64,000 nt of DNA from Proales similis (lineage: Eukaryota; Rotifera; Eurotatoria; Ploima; Proalidae), in NCBI GenBank assembly GCA_019059635.1, contig JAGVRJ010000001.1:3773812-3837811 (forward strand), given 5' to 3'. The position numbers were made by a program, and so were the translations under genes. Shown in pieces: positions 45,959 through 57,845 of the stretch; positions within the stretch are counted from its first letter, which is position 1, and every line of letters begins with the position of its first letter. The notes below the pieces were generated by a model. That model worked only from the letters and a program-made list of their open reading frames with translations. It did not search any database and was not told the DNA's origin.

Positions 45959-48616
45959 ATGAAAAACTCAAAAGAAATCGAAACTAAACTTGATTCCATC
46001 TCTGAACAATTATCAACAACTTACTCAGAGTCGTCCAAGTTAGCCATCTTACCCATGTTTAACTTTATTTCTCTTAGAGAAATTTCTTGCTCGCTTATTA
46101 TTTTTGCGTTGCAAGTTTATTTGATTTCGCTACGCTTTCACCTCTTGGAAGTTTGGAGACGTAGTGGCTATTTGGATGAAGCTGCATTGACTTTTATCAG
46201 TTATTCAGTCTTGATTATTATTGTTCTACTGTTGCTATTGCAGTTAATTTTGGGTCCAATCAAACTCGGAATTTACTCTCATGACAGCCATGAGCTAGGT
46301 GAAAAAGTAGATTGCAAAACACGTTCTGATATTTCAGAAATGTCAACCCAACTAAACCTATCTCGGCAAGATAATTTGGCTACAACAATTCGATTTGCCG
46401 AAATCGACCCAACCGATCAACCGAGATCTATGCTAAACATACCAAAGGAAAGCAAGTTTTTTGAAAAACCATTCAGGATCGAGTGGCTTCCTCCTCCAGT
46501 TGCTTGCATGCATTTATTAAGCGCATTTTTGCTATTGATTCTTGAGCTGTTGGTTGAATCGAAGCAAATAGTCAATCAAAAAAGACCGATCGGCGATGTT
46601 TTTGCGACCAAGTTAGACTTTCTTGTCGGTCAGCCAATCAATCGTTTAAAGATGGTAGATCTTATGCGCGTTAGCGATGAAAGAGATTTAAATAAGGGCC
46701 TTTCTATAACAGCTACTGGGAAAGAGTTTCGATTAAATCAAATAATTGACTCAAAAGATGACTTCACAATATTCAACGGCAAAAACGCATTAAAATATTC
46801 AACAGGCTTGGATGAGTTGTCAGACAGTGCCAACTCGCTTTTTTTTGTTCTAACATCCTCAGCAGTGAGCTTGGACTACCTTAACTTGGGAGTCGCACTA
46901 TTCTTGTTTTGTTTGAAATCATCTCAAGTCTTTTGGAGCACTAATCGAGTATTTGCGCTAACAATTTGGTGTTGGCTTCTATTGTCAAGCTTTTCAATAC
47001 TAATCTCTTACTGCTCCTATGAAATGCTTTTTAAAGCAAGTTCTGTAGAAAGTGTAGCATTGCAGCTTCAATTTGGTAGATTTATCGAGCCCAAATACAA
47101 AACAAGGGGCTATGTCAATACAGTTGACAATTTGGTCCATAAAGGATATGTTTCATTTTTATATTTCACCAGCTGTATCATACTAATATTTAATGCACAC
47201 ATTTGGATTTACAATGCTTATCGAAAGTTTGATATTATTCATTTTCGGTTTCAGCAAGGTGTGTCGGCGCATTTTGGAAAATCGTGCTTCAAAAAAAAAA
47301 AAGAGGTAGTTAGACCCAATGTTTTCTTTTCTTTACAAGACCGGGAATCAATTGTCGAGTCTCGTCTTACTGAGGCAACTTGCTTATCTTCGCCAATAGC
47401 CGAAGGAAAAAGTCAATTTTTTCAAGATTCCTGTTCAATTGGGCTAAATAGTGAGCAAAACATGAGCCACGTTGATTCTCTCTCTGATAAAAAACCAACC
47501 AGATTGAGTCGTATCTATTCCGCCTTTAAAAGGATTACTTCTAAAAATACGATCAAAAATAATGTTACGATTCTTGAAATAGCTCTTTCGTTTTCATTAT
47601 TCATTGTTTATTTTATTTTGAGAGCAGCATTTTTCATGGAGGCTTACATTCTGTTTTGTTTCAGCAAAGATATAACGTTTTTGTTGGCTACAATTTTTGA
47701 GACATTCTTGTTGATGCTGTGGGTATTGAAGTTAAGCATATATGCCCTTCGATTGATGCCGAATTTTTATCTTAGCAATACCTATAAAAATCTCTTTTGG
47801 GTTCTATTAACAAGCGAAATCAGTCGGTCCGAGAAACTTAAACAACAACTTGGAAGAGAAACTCAATTCAATGGTGAATCTAAAATTCTTATGACAAAGC
47901 CCTCCATCAAATTTCATAAGGAAACATCGAAAGGCCAAGAGCGTTTTATTCCTGGAACCAAGGCTCATGCATTTGAAAGAAGATCCGTAGACAGAGAGGC
48001 AGATCTAAAAAACACCTCAAGTAATGAGAATCATGACATATTTACAAACAATGTAAGCAACGCATCAATAACTGATGTTTCCTCTTTTGTTCCCAGTCTT
48101 GGATTTCAAAAAAATGCTTCGCTCGGCTCTCATCAAAATAACTCTATTAACTCATTAACTTTTCAATTAGACAGCTTCGATCAAAGATTGAGAAAAAAAA
48201 AACAAATTTACTCGCAACCACAACTCAAAATGGCAGAATATGATTCTATGAAAAATCAAGCTACTATCAATATCAATAATTTTGAGCCTACGACTAGTCA
48301 TCTATCTAGCTTTGAATTCGTAGAGGATCAAAGAGTCAAAGGAATTAAAAAAAACTTGAGAAACAATAGATATGAAAGCGAAAACGCTGAGGAAATAATT
48401 ACCAAATCTGCCAAAGAGGGAAGAGTTTCAGGCTCATCTGAAATTATCAATAGAACCGTTCTTTCCTTATCTGATAATTCTTCGTTTTCATCTTTAAGCA
48501 GCTCAGAGCAAGAGTTTATTGGCGCTAGCATAGGGCTTGATCCCATTTCAGATAGACAAAAGTTTCCCAACATGATTGATTTCAGAGTTATAACGGATAA
48601 AAATAGAGATAAGTAA
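45959..48616 (+). CDS. Multi-pass membrane protein, Tincar-like
   Basis: An 885-residue uninterrupted frame with about eight hydrophobic segments: near residues 42-62, 76-98, 180-198, 290-318, 326-350, 398-418, 545-570 and 575-600. The stretch LGVALFLFCLKSSQVFWSTNRVFALTIWCWLL resembles the VFWSTNK region I remember from Drosophila Tincar, an eight-pass protein of heart and eye. Loops and the 250-residue C-terminal tail are Ser/Lys/Asn-rich and disordered. A Ser-rich patch (SLSDNSSFSSLSSSEQE) precedes the end. Apart from that motif and the topology I have no firm family evidence, so the name is tentative. Confidence 0.6.
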   Translation: MKNSKEIETKLDSISEQLSTTYSESSKLAILPMFNFISLREISCSLIIFALQVYLISLRFHLLEVWRRSGYLDEAALTFISYSVLIIIVLLLLLQLILGPIKLGIYSHDSHELGEKVDCKTRSDISEMSTQLNLSRQDNLATTIRFAEIDPTDQPRSMLNIPKESKFFEKPFRIEWLPPPVACMHLLSAFLLLILELLVESKQIVNQKRPIGDVFATKLDFLVGQPINRLKMVDLMRVSDERDLNKGLSITATGKEFRLNQIIDSKDDFTIFNGKNALKYSTGLDELSDSANSLFFVLTSSAVSLDYLNLGVALFLFCLKSSQVFWSTNRVFALTIWCWLLLSSFSILISYCSYEMLFKASSVESVALQLQFGRFIEPKYKTRGYVNTVDNLVHKGYVSFLYFTSCIILIFNAHIWIYNAYRKFDIIHFRFQQGVSAHFGKSCFKKKKEVVRPNVFFSLQDRESIVESRLTEATCLSSPIAEGKSQFFQDSCSIGLNSEQNMSHVDSLSDKKPTRLSRIYSAFKRITSKNTIKNNVTILEIALSFSLFIVYFILRAAFFMEAYILFCFSKDITFLLATIFETFLLMLWVLKLSIYALRLMPNFYLSNTYKNLFWVLLTSEISRSEKLKQQLGRETQFNGESKILMTKPSIKFHKETSKGQERFIPGTKAHAFERRSVDREADLKNTSSNENHDIFTNNVSNASITDVSSFVPSLGFQKNASLGSHQNNSINSLTFQLDSFDQRLRKKKQIYSQPQLKMAEYDSMKNQATININNFEPTTSHLSSFEFVEDQRVKGIKKNLRNNRYESENAEEIITKSAKEGRVSGSSEIINRTVLSLSDNSSFSSLSSSEQEFIGASIGLDPISDRQKFPNMIDFRVITDKNRDK

Positions 48617-48931
48617 CGAAAATTGAAGGGAAATTGTCTAGTTCCTAACAAAAGATTACCCACTCAAAAAATAATCAATGAGATAATATTGATTTGTTTG
48701 TTGATAATTATATAGTGCAGAAAATAATGATGTATTGTGTAAAATATTAAAGAATTTGAGTCTGCAACTGAATAGACTTTGCTGATGCATTTTAATTTTA
48801 TAGATAAGAGATTATTCTTGAGGCACTTTAACTTTTTCTCTTTTGATTACCCTTTATATAGCTTTTTATTTTCTTGAATTTACACCATAAAGCATTAAAA
48901 AGTAGAAAATCCAAATGTCTAAAGCTTTGGG
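48617..48931. other. Convergent intergenic region
   Basis: About 0.3 kb between the 3' ends of the Tincar-like and TFIP11 genes, AT-rich with no coding signal. Confidence 0.55.
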
Positions 48932-51677
48932 TTAGGCTTTCTCTAAAATCTCACCAATTGAAGCCGGTCTCCATATCTCGCCTTGCTGTAGAAAAATAAC
49001 GTTGCGATCCATATAAATATTCAAACTTCCAAAGCGATAGATTTGCTTCCCTTCTTTCATACGACTGATAAGGGGCATAAAAGAAATATTGTTTTCATAA
49101 GCCTTTTTCTCCACAAGATCTTTGAAGGATGATATTGGAGCATTTTGTGCCGTTTGAACCCCTTTTTTCTAAAAAATAAAATTTAGTTTATCTGATAAGA
49201 TGTCAAATTTCAGATATCTACTAACTATCTTTTGAACGATTTCATTTGCAGTTTGAATTTCAGTAGGCTTTATCTGTGAGCTAGAGCATCCTTCATACGA
49301 TACTTTACAGCCACTAGCACTTCGATCCATCATTTGTAATCCAAGGGAAAGTTTCTCTTTAATTTTAGGATGTTTCGACAAAAAATCTCCGAGTTTACTT
49401 TTCCATCCAATGTACCATTTTGTAACTTCATCATAGTTTGGTGAAGAATTCAACCATGTTCCAAGAGCACGAAGCCATTGAGGAAAAAAGTTTTCGGTCA
49501 AAAGCTGGATCTGCATTTCACCAGGAATTACATTTTTCCAATCCATAACCCAATCGAACGGGGTTAAATCTTGATTCTGAGGATTAATAGTTAACTCTTC
49601 CTTAAGAACCTTTTCAAGTTTTGGAGTTATGTTATTCTTTAAAAATTGATTCCAACACTGATTTGAAAATATTGGAGGAGACCAAGGTAATAAAATGGCT
49701 CTGGCTGACCGATCTGACGGGTGCCATTTGACAAGAGCATTTGAAAGCTTAAGCCGTATAGCTGGGAAAATTGCTGTACTCAAGTGATCGCCCATCAATG
49801 GTATTAACGGATGAATCCATGCATGAATAGGAACTGGGTCTGTTGTAGGCTCCCAATCATCAACTAGCTCAACAAGTCTTGGAAGTATTATTTGTTCTTT
49901 GATATATTGCAAAATGTTTTTTGGAATGAGGCTCGACCAAAGCTCCATAAAGCTGCTCAGCTTTTTAGAATCTTTCTTTAACTTCAAATTAAAAAATGCA
50001 AGCTGGAAGCTTGGAAGCCAAACTTGAATAAACAAACTCTCATATAGTTCTATTCCTTCTCGATCTACTTGATTTTCCAGCTCCAACTTCACATGTTTGA
50101 ATATTTGGGTTAAGTATTCATTATGTTGGTATGAATCGTCATCAAACGGTTTCCATCCTTCAATATTTCGACGAAGAATTGGGATAAATATTGGTAGGCA
50201 TAAAAGGCTCAAATCAAAAACCAAAAACTCATTGAGGAAATTTTTTCTTAAAAAATTTAGAATTGAGACCAATTCTTCTATCGATGAATTTGCCTCTGAC
50301 ATAGCTGATATCTCATCTATTGCTTTTAAGATCTGCTCTAGTTTGTCTATTTGTTTCTTTTTTTCGTCAAGCCTCGTCTTGCTACCATCTAACTCGTATT
50401 GCATGCTAACTTTCATGTCTTCATAATAGTCGGACCTATTTGGGTAGAAATAAGACTTCTTTATCGAATGACTTGCAATAAATATAAATAAATTACTTGT
50501 TTTCCCTTCGAATAATTTGTTCTTCTATATCATTTACAATTATTTCAAGATTTGTTTCAAGCTCACTCATATCAAATCGCTTTCTCACTGCTTGAGTTTT
50601 GCTTAAGCTATCGTAGCCTTGAGACACCTTTTTTTCTCTCTGAGTCAAATCAATCACTTTAACATTATTCGAAAAGGTGCTTTGAAAATTCTCGCGTTGT
50701 TTTTTAAGTCGATTTCTGTTGGTCATTTTAACAAGTTCTTCTCCACTCCGAACATCGTAAACTAATTTATCATCGTTTTTCTTTGATATAATTTTTGAAA
50801 TTTTTATGAATGAAAAAAAATTCGAATCATGCATTTTTACCTTTTTCCATAGAGATTTTTGACTTTCAATTTTTATTATCGGTTCGTCTGTAACAAAAGC
50901 TGGCTAATTCAGGTTCACTTTAGATCATGTCAAAATCAATTACCAATGTTCATTCGGCTTTCTTTTGATTCGGAGCCATATGCTCCAACGGATCCTTTTC
51001 CTTTGCGAACTTGAGCTTCTACTGGAACAGCTCGACCTTGAAGATCTTTACCAATCCCATGCCCTTTCTTCCATCCCATCTATTGGAAGAAGACTTTCAG
51101 ATAAGATGAAATTTGAAAAGGAATAAATTCTACTTTTTCTAGCAATTTAAGTCCAATTCCTTTCGTATGTTTTTCCCAAGTTCCGATTTCTTGTCCATTC
51201 CGATTAAGTTGAAATGAGTTAGCAAACTTTGAATTTTTAGGTTTAGTCACATTGGAGGGGAAAGACTCTTCACTTAATCTTGCTATTTTCTTTCTTAATA
51301 TTTCTTGATTCTCTGATGAATCATCTTCACTACTACTACTGCTGTGTTTATAGATAAACATTTCTTCCTAAAAGATCGAAATGTTAATAAATCTCTAAAC
51401 TTTCAGATCTTTTACCAACTTTGCTTTCAGTTATTATTTTATCATCTTCTATATTTGTTCTGGTGGCCGATACGAAACTGACACCATCATTGTGTTGGGT
51501 TTTTTTTCGCTGATTAGCGAGGTCAAAATGATCACCTTCGTCGCTGTCACTGTCAGCCCATACGCCTAGCATGGCTTGTTCCTTGCTCATTTTGTGCCGT
51601 TTTGAAGGACCTGGATTAATTATTCTTTCCAAATCTCCATCATTTAATTCAAAACTTTCGATTTCTTCGTCGCTCAT
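48932..51677 (-). CDS. TFIP11: TFIP11 (Ntr1/STIP), spliceosome disassembly G-patch factor
   Basis: TFIP11 recruits and activates the DEAH helicase DHX15 to release the excised intron lariat. The first exon starts at 51677 ([15 protein letters not shown]) and contains [13 protein letters not shown] (human TYGVWAERDSDDE). The G-patch is split: [15 protein letters not shown], then after an intron of about 70 nt [22 protein letters not shown] with [14 protein letters not shown]. Then comes [12 protein letters not shown] (human KVIDMTGREQKV), [18 protein letters not shown] and a long GCFC-type helical domain in one exon (49169-50416) with [34 protein letters not shown] and [18 protein letters not shown]. 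The last exon gives [18 protein letters not shown] and stops at 48932. The whole architecture is intact. Confidence 0.95.
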
Positions 51678-52110
51678 TTCTTGAGATTAAAACATCAAAA
51701 ATTCACCGAGAACTCATCTTCACATGAAGTCAAGGAGCATTAGCTTCAAAATCATTTCCAACTTTCCTAGACAGATAAGTTGTCTGATTTTATGTTCTAA
51801 CTCATATCAAGCAGAAAATTTTAAAGAGGGGAAAAAAGGGAAAATAATCCTAAAACCTATTCAAAGAGTTCAATTTTTGGAAAAAAAATCAAATCTTTCT
51901 CTTTTCCATTATGCTTCAAGTGTCTTGAAAAATTTATCTCTCCCCAAATTTTTAACAGCCTCATAGCTAATCCAGATTCAAAAGCAATTTGAATCATGAA
52001 AAAAACGTAAAAAATATAATCTCAATTTTTTGAAAGGATGTTCGGTAGCAAGGATTTTATAGCTCAGAAAATATCAATTTAAATTAGCTTTTTATGATCA
52101 TAAAAGATAT
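51678..52110. other. Intergenic region
   Basis: About 0.43 kb between TFIP11 start and ATE1 stop on the same strand. An 80-codon plus-strand frame (51724-51966) has no support. Confidence 0.5.
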
Positions 52111-53893
<1,783 letters not shown>

Positions 53894-54085
53894 TTTTTGA
53901 ACTATTTTTTTTTTGAAATTGCTAAATATAAAAATTTCATATTTATATTTCTTTTAAAAGGTTTGAATTATTAGGGTTAAGGCAACCAAAACCTTACTAT
54001 ACGTTAAGTAAAATTGCAAATTTTCATAACTCATAAGTAGCACGAACAAATTAACTAAACAAAAAAGTAGACAATATTTAAATTT

Positions 54086-54455
54086 TTATTTGTGGAGTTT
54101 TATAGGCATATTGGCTTTAAGAAATATTCTTTGTATTTGTTGGTGGCAGGCTACAATGACAAAAATTCTATAATTATTTAATTCCTTACTCACTTCAATT
54201 CTTAACTTAGGTTGATACTTCATACCAACATTAGTTTGAAACCTCTTGAGCAGTATGCGTTTGATTCTTATTCGTGAGAAAAATAACCCGGTCGAAATCG
54301 ACGTCATTTTTAATAGGTTTTCTGAAAGAATTAGCGGTTTGAATCAAGCTTTTCAAACTGGAAGTACGACAGCTGTTGATATATTTCCTAACGCTTAAGA
54401 CCCTATGCGGTATAAGACGTTTTATTCGACGCCATTGGATTCTCGACTTATGCAT
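54086..54455 (-). CDS. Possible small basic protein, unrecognised
   Basis: Two open frames join in phase through a 39-nt intron (about 54211-54249): MHKSRIQWRRIKRLIPHR up to TNKNQTHTAQE, then LRIEVSKELNNYRIFVIV to NMPIKLHK. The product has about 108 residues, is very basic at its N-terminus (possible mitochondrial presequence), and has a beta-rich end. The DFDRVIFLTNKNQ and LRIEVSKELNNY parts faintly recall an L10-type ribosomal fold, but it ends too early. It lies between divergent ATE1 and RASSF genes. Support is weak. Confidence 0.35.
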
Positions 54456-54542
54456 AATTCAGATTGTCTTAATATCATTGAGTTTTTAGTGAATACCAAA
54501 GGTTAACTGGTAAATTATCATTTCTACATGCAATCTAATTGA

Positions 54543-56378
54543 GTGCCGCATCAAGTTTTATCAAGATATATTTATAAAATGACCAAGTCTGGAATCGGGA
54601 CCGATGATCATACAGGCCAGAGCAACTTGGATTACGAATTTCATTTATCCAGCGTCGAAATACCAATATGGGTATCAGATAAAAAAAAATGGGTGACTGG
54701 AATTACAAAAAAGACAACAGTCAACGATCTAATTTTGGCTATTCTAAAGCAATGTCAATTGGTGGATTCTTCAATTTCTAGCACTAGCACATTAAGCCTA
54801 TTGAATGAATATGTGCTTTTACAGTACGAAGCTGACTCAACTGGAATTTCTCACAACCAAAGAGCTGAATCTGAGCAAACTTTCCTAGGCGGGAGATTAA
54901 TGGTGACTTCCCAAAAAATACTAGATGGCGACACTAAGATTTACAAGCATTTAAAAAAATGGGTGCATCTTTTGTCTAGTACTGAAAAGTCGAATCTGAT
55001 GCTCAAGATAATGAAAATAGAGAACGTTGATTCCAAAAGTACTGGAAGTTTTGATGAGATAGCTAAGGCTGCAAAATCCGGTAACCACCATTCAACTGGA
55101 GGATTTGGAAAAATACTTAAGCGATTAGGGGTGGCGAATGTAGAAAGTCTAAGAAATACGGCATCTTCAGGTTTAACACATCGTAGTAAAGACAATTCAA
55201 GTCACTTACCTTCAAAAGGAGAATATCATTTAGTTGAAATAGTTTTACCACAAGAAAATCCACGCATGGACACCAATACCAACTTTCTATATCAGAATTT
55301 AACAGAAGAAAATAATCACGATCCTAAGTTACACAAAAACACTTTATACGATTCGATCATCGAGAAAGAAAAGCGACTTAAACAGCAAATGGACCAATTC
55401 GAGCTTATTGATGTACTTTTAAAAGAGAGTGAGAAACGTAAATTAGCAAACGCTGAACTTTACTGTGAACCAATAAATAAGACAGGACCGATGGATGTAG
55501 CGGTCGATGTGAACGATATTTATTTTTATTTCCCGGAAATGAGCACTCACAACTTGAACGAAGTAGAGGATTTTACCGCAGCTTGCTGTCAACTTTTTGA
55601 GCTTGAGGATGCTATCCAGTTTCAGCGTCAAACACTCTCATCGTTAGAATCTGAGCTTCAAAAAGAACTCAACCATACAAATATACTAAATAGCAATCTT
55701 GATGTAATTTTTAAAGAAGCCTCAGTTAATGACCTGAATGCAATCAAAGATACAAAACCCGATGATGAAAACGAAGTAAATTCTGTTCGAAACCAGGTTA
55801 ACTCTAGTAGAGAGAAGACACGCGTTCAGTGCAAGAGACTGCATGATTTAGATCTCAAAATGAGACAGAATGAGCAAAATCTTCTTCTAAAAGATCAGCA
55901 ATTACAAAGACTCTTAGAAGAATTATATATTCAGGAAATTTATGAAGAGGGAACAAAATATGAGAATGGTTTAAACCTAGCTCGTCCCACGGTTCGCTCT
56001 TCTTCGGCATATAACCTTAATTCTGAATATAAAATGCATCCCAAAGCTCTGAAAAATATTTTTCCCAGAAAAACAACTGCTGATCAACCTGGCGACACAG
56101 ATTCCGGCGTAAGCTCGATGAGTTCCGAAACTGCTATGTTGATTGCTCAAATTCAAAGCAAGCTACAGATACCTGTGAGCAAAGCAGCAAGCTATTTTTA
56201 TGACAAACAGCAATCTGATAACAACCAGGCTGGAATTTCTCACAATTTAGCTCAAGCCAAAGAGTCTACCTCAAGCTTTCGGTCAACACCGGTAGGTTTA
56301 AAGGAGCTAGAGGATCACATAATGCAAGAATCTGAAAAAGAAACCAAAAGCAAAGCTGTCTTAGAAACTTTAGTTTAG
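54543..56378 (+). CDS. RASSF10: RASSF9/10-type Ras-association protein
   Basis: Single exon, 611 residues. An N-terminal Ras-association domain starts VEIPIWVSDKKKWVTGITKKTTVNDLI (RASSF9/10: [24 protein letters not shown]) and is interrupted by a Ser/Thr-rich loop. After a disordered region there are coiled coils (IEKEKRLKQQMDQFELIDVL, LEDAIQFQRQTLSSLESELQKEL, KTRVQCKRLHDLDLKMRQNEQNLLLKDQQLQRLLEELY). The motif DTDSGVSSMSSE near the C-terminus matches DTDTGLSSMHSQD, diagnostic of RASSF9/10. The translation start may be the internal MTKSGIGTDD. The insect relative (Meru/RASSF9) links planar polarity to Par proteins; I cannot separate RASSF9 from RASSF10. Confidence 0.82.
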   Translation: MPHQVLSRYIYKMTKSGIGTDDHTGQSNLDYEFHLSSVEIPIWVSDKKKWVTGITKKTTVNDLILAILKQCQLVDSSISSTSTLSLLNEYVLLQYEADSTGISHNQRAESEQTFLGGRLMVTSQKILDGDTKIYKHLKKWVHLLSSTEKSNLMLKIMKIENVDSKSTGSFDEIAKAAKSGNHHSTGGFGKILKRLGVANVESLRNTASSGLTHRSKDNSSHLPSKGEYHLVEIVLPQENPRMDTNTNFLYQNLTEENNHDPKLHKNTLYDSIIEKEKRLKQQMDQFELIDVLLKESEKRKLANAELYCEPINKTGPMDVAVDVNDIYFYFPEMSTHNLNEVEDFTAACCQLFELEDAIQFQRQTLSSLESELQKELNHTNILNSNLDVIFKEASVNDLNAIKDTKPDDENEVNSVRNQVNSSREKTRVQCKRLHDLDLKMRQNEQNLLLKDQQLQRLLEELYIQEIYEEGTKYENGLNLARPTVRSSSAYNLNSEYKMHPKALKNIFPRKTTADQPGDTDSGVSSMSSETAMLIAQIQSKLQIPVSKAASYFYDKQQSDNNQAGISHNLAQAKESTSSFRSTPVGLKELEDHIMQESEKETKSKAVLETLV

Positions 56379-56804
56379 GTGTTTTTCAGTAAAAAATAGT
56401 AATTTAACTACCCCACACCAAAATTTAAAAAAACAACATAAATATAAGAACATGAAAATCTAAAAGGAAAAGGCCTCAAGATTCTAAAGTCATGTGAAAT
56501 TTCGAGATTATGGCTTAAGGGCTTGTAAATTACACTTCAATCATGCTAAATATTATCATGATAGAAGTAAGTTAGTTTTTAAAATCATCGATTATTAAAC
56601 CTTTTCGAGAATAAAGTCTAGAAACTTGACTCTTCCCTTAATAATGTATTAAGAGAGAAAGATATCATGAAATATATAATTTTAATGCAAGTACTTGTAC
56701 GATGAAAATTTGTAAAAGGGGGCCATATTGGGACTATATATTGAGCCTATTTTAGCTTGGATTTGTTTGAGCTTTATTTTTAAGTTAAACAAGTCGCGCA
56801 ACCA
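56379..56804. other. Intergenic region
   Basis: About 0.43 kb AT-rich interval between RASSF9/10-like and ESCO genes on the same strand; presumably 3' end and promoter. Nothing else seen. Confidence 0.5.
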
Positions 56805-57620
56805 ATGAGTATCGTCCAATGTACGCAAATCAAAATTGAAGAAGCTCAGATGTTCGGGAGCAAACGAACCTTCACCAAGCAGCTTAAGCTTAACTTTTCA
56901 CTCACGCCTCCGGAAGCTCCGAAAGTTAATCAATGTCATGAGTGTGGAATGATTTTCGACCAAACCGAAAAAAGTGATCAAGTTTTACATGAAAAGTTTC
57001 ATAGAGATTATGAATCAGTTCTCAAATATGTACCTATTAAAAATGAGAAAGTTGTTGCAGAATATCAAGACGGAAGGTGTATTCTTGTTGAATTCGGAAT
57101 CGATAACTCAAATGCGATAAGCAAGGCAACCCAAATTTTGAATTTCATAGACACTCAATTGGGAATAAGCGAATCTCACCATACAGAGCAGTCTGATTTG
57201 GTTGGAACAAATAATTCGTCAGAACTAAGCCTATCTAAAATTTATTTATTTGTTTCAAAGTTGGAAAAAAAAATTATTGGGGTGTGTCAAGCAGAACATT
57301 TAAATACCTCTCATCGACTCGAGATGATTAATATACATGATCCTTGGTATAAAATAACGCAAAAAGCTCCAAAGATTGTATGTGGAATAAACAGAATTTG
57401 GGTTTCCAGCCAGGCTCGAAGAAGAAAAGTGGGCACAAGGCTACTAGATTGTGTGCGAAAGAATTTTTACTTTGTTTTTCAATTATCGCCAAATCAGCTA
57501 GCTTTTTCTGATCCGACCGACAACGGAAAACAATTAGCACAAAGCTACTGTAACTCGGAATGTATTTTGGTATACCGAAGATTTGCAAAGAATTCAGCCT
57601 ATGATCCAGACCACAATTAA
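56805..57620 (+). CDS. ESCO2: ESCO1/2 (Eco1) cohesin acetyltransferase
   Basis: Acetylates SMC3 to establish sister-chromatid cohesion. Single exon, 271 residues, close to yeast Eco1 (281) and far shorter than human ESCO1/2, so the long N-terminal extension is missing. A C2H2 finger opens the protein (CHECGMIF, then HEKFHRDY). The GNAT domain has CGINRIWVSSQARRRKVGTRLLDCVR (human [26 protein letters not shown]), FSDPTDNGKQLAQSYCN and ILVY at the end. A degenerate PIP-box-like QLKLNF near residue 27 could contact PCNA; this is inference. It is followed 225 bp later by the XRCC2-like gene on the same strand. Confidence 0.92.
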   Translation: MSIVQCTQIKIEEAQMFGSKRTFTKQLKLNFSLTPPEAPKVNQCHECGMIFDQTEKSDQVLHEKFHRDYESVLKYVPIKNEKVVAEYQDGRCILVEFGIDNSNAISKATQILNFIDTQLGISESHHTEQSDLVGTNNSSELSLSKIYLFVSKLEKKIIGVCQAEHLNTSHRLEMINIHDPWYKITQKAPKIVCGINRIWVSSQARRRKVGTRLLDCVRKNFYFVFQLSPNQLAFSDPTDNGKQLAQSYCNSECILVYRRFAKNSAYDPDHN

Positions 57621-57845
57621 GGACCGCTAATTTCTTTTTTATTAAAAAAATTATTTTGATATTTTGATTTAAATACACAAGCCTATTAATATGGTTGAAT
57701 GTGGAATTCACGGCTTGATGATGTGTTTTGTTTGTATAAGTGATTTGTTTCTGCATTGAAATTCTATTTATAAAATCAAAAAATATTTATTTAATGGCTG
57801 CATTTTTATTCAATAAATTTAGATTTTTCTAAAAATACTTTCTTC

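Noticed and set aside
54086-54455. Mitochondrial ribosomal protein L10 identity
   Set aside because: Resemblance is faint and the protein ends about 100 residues too early; left as unrecognised.
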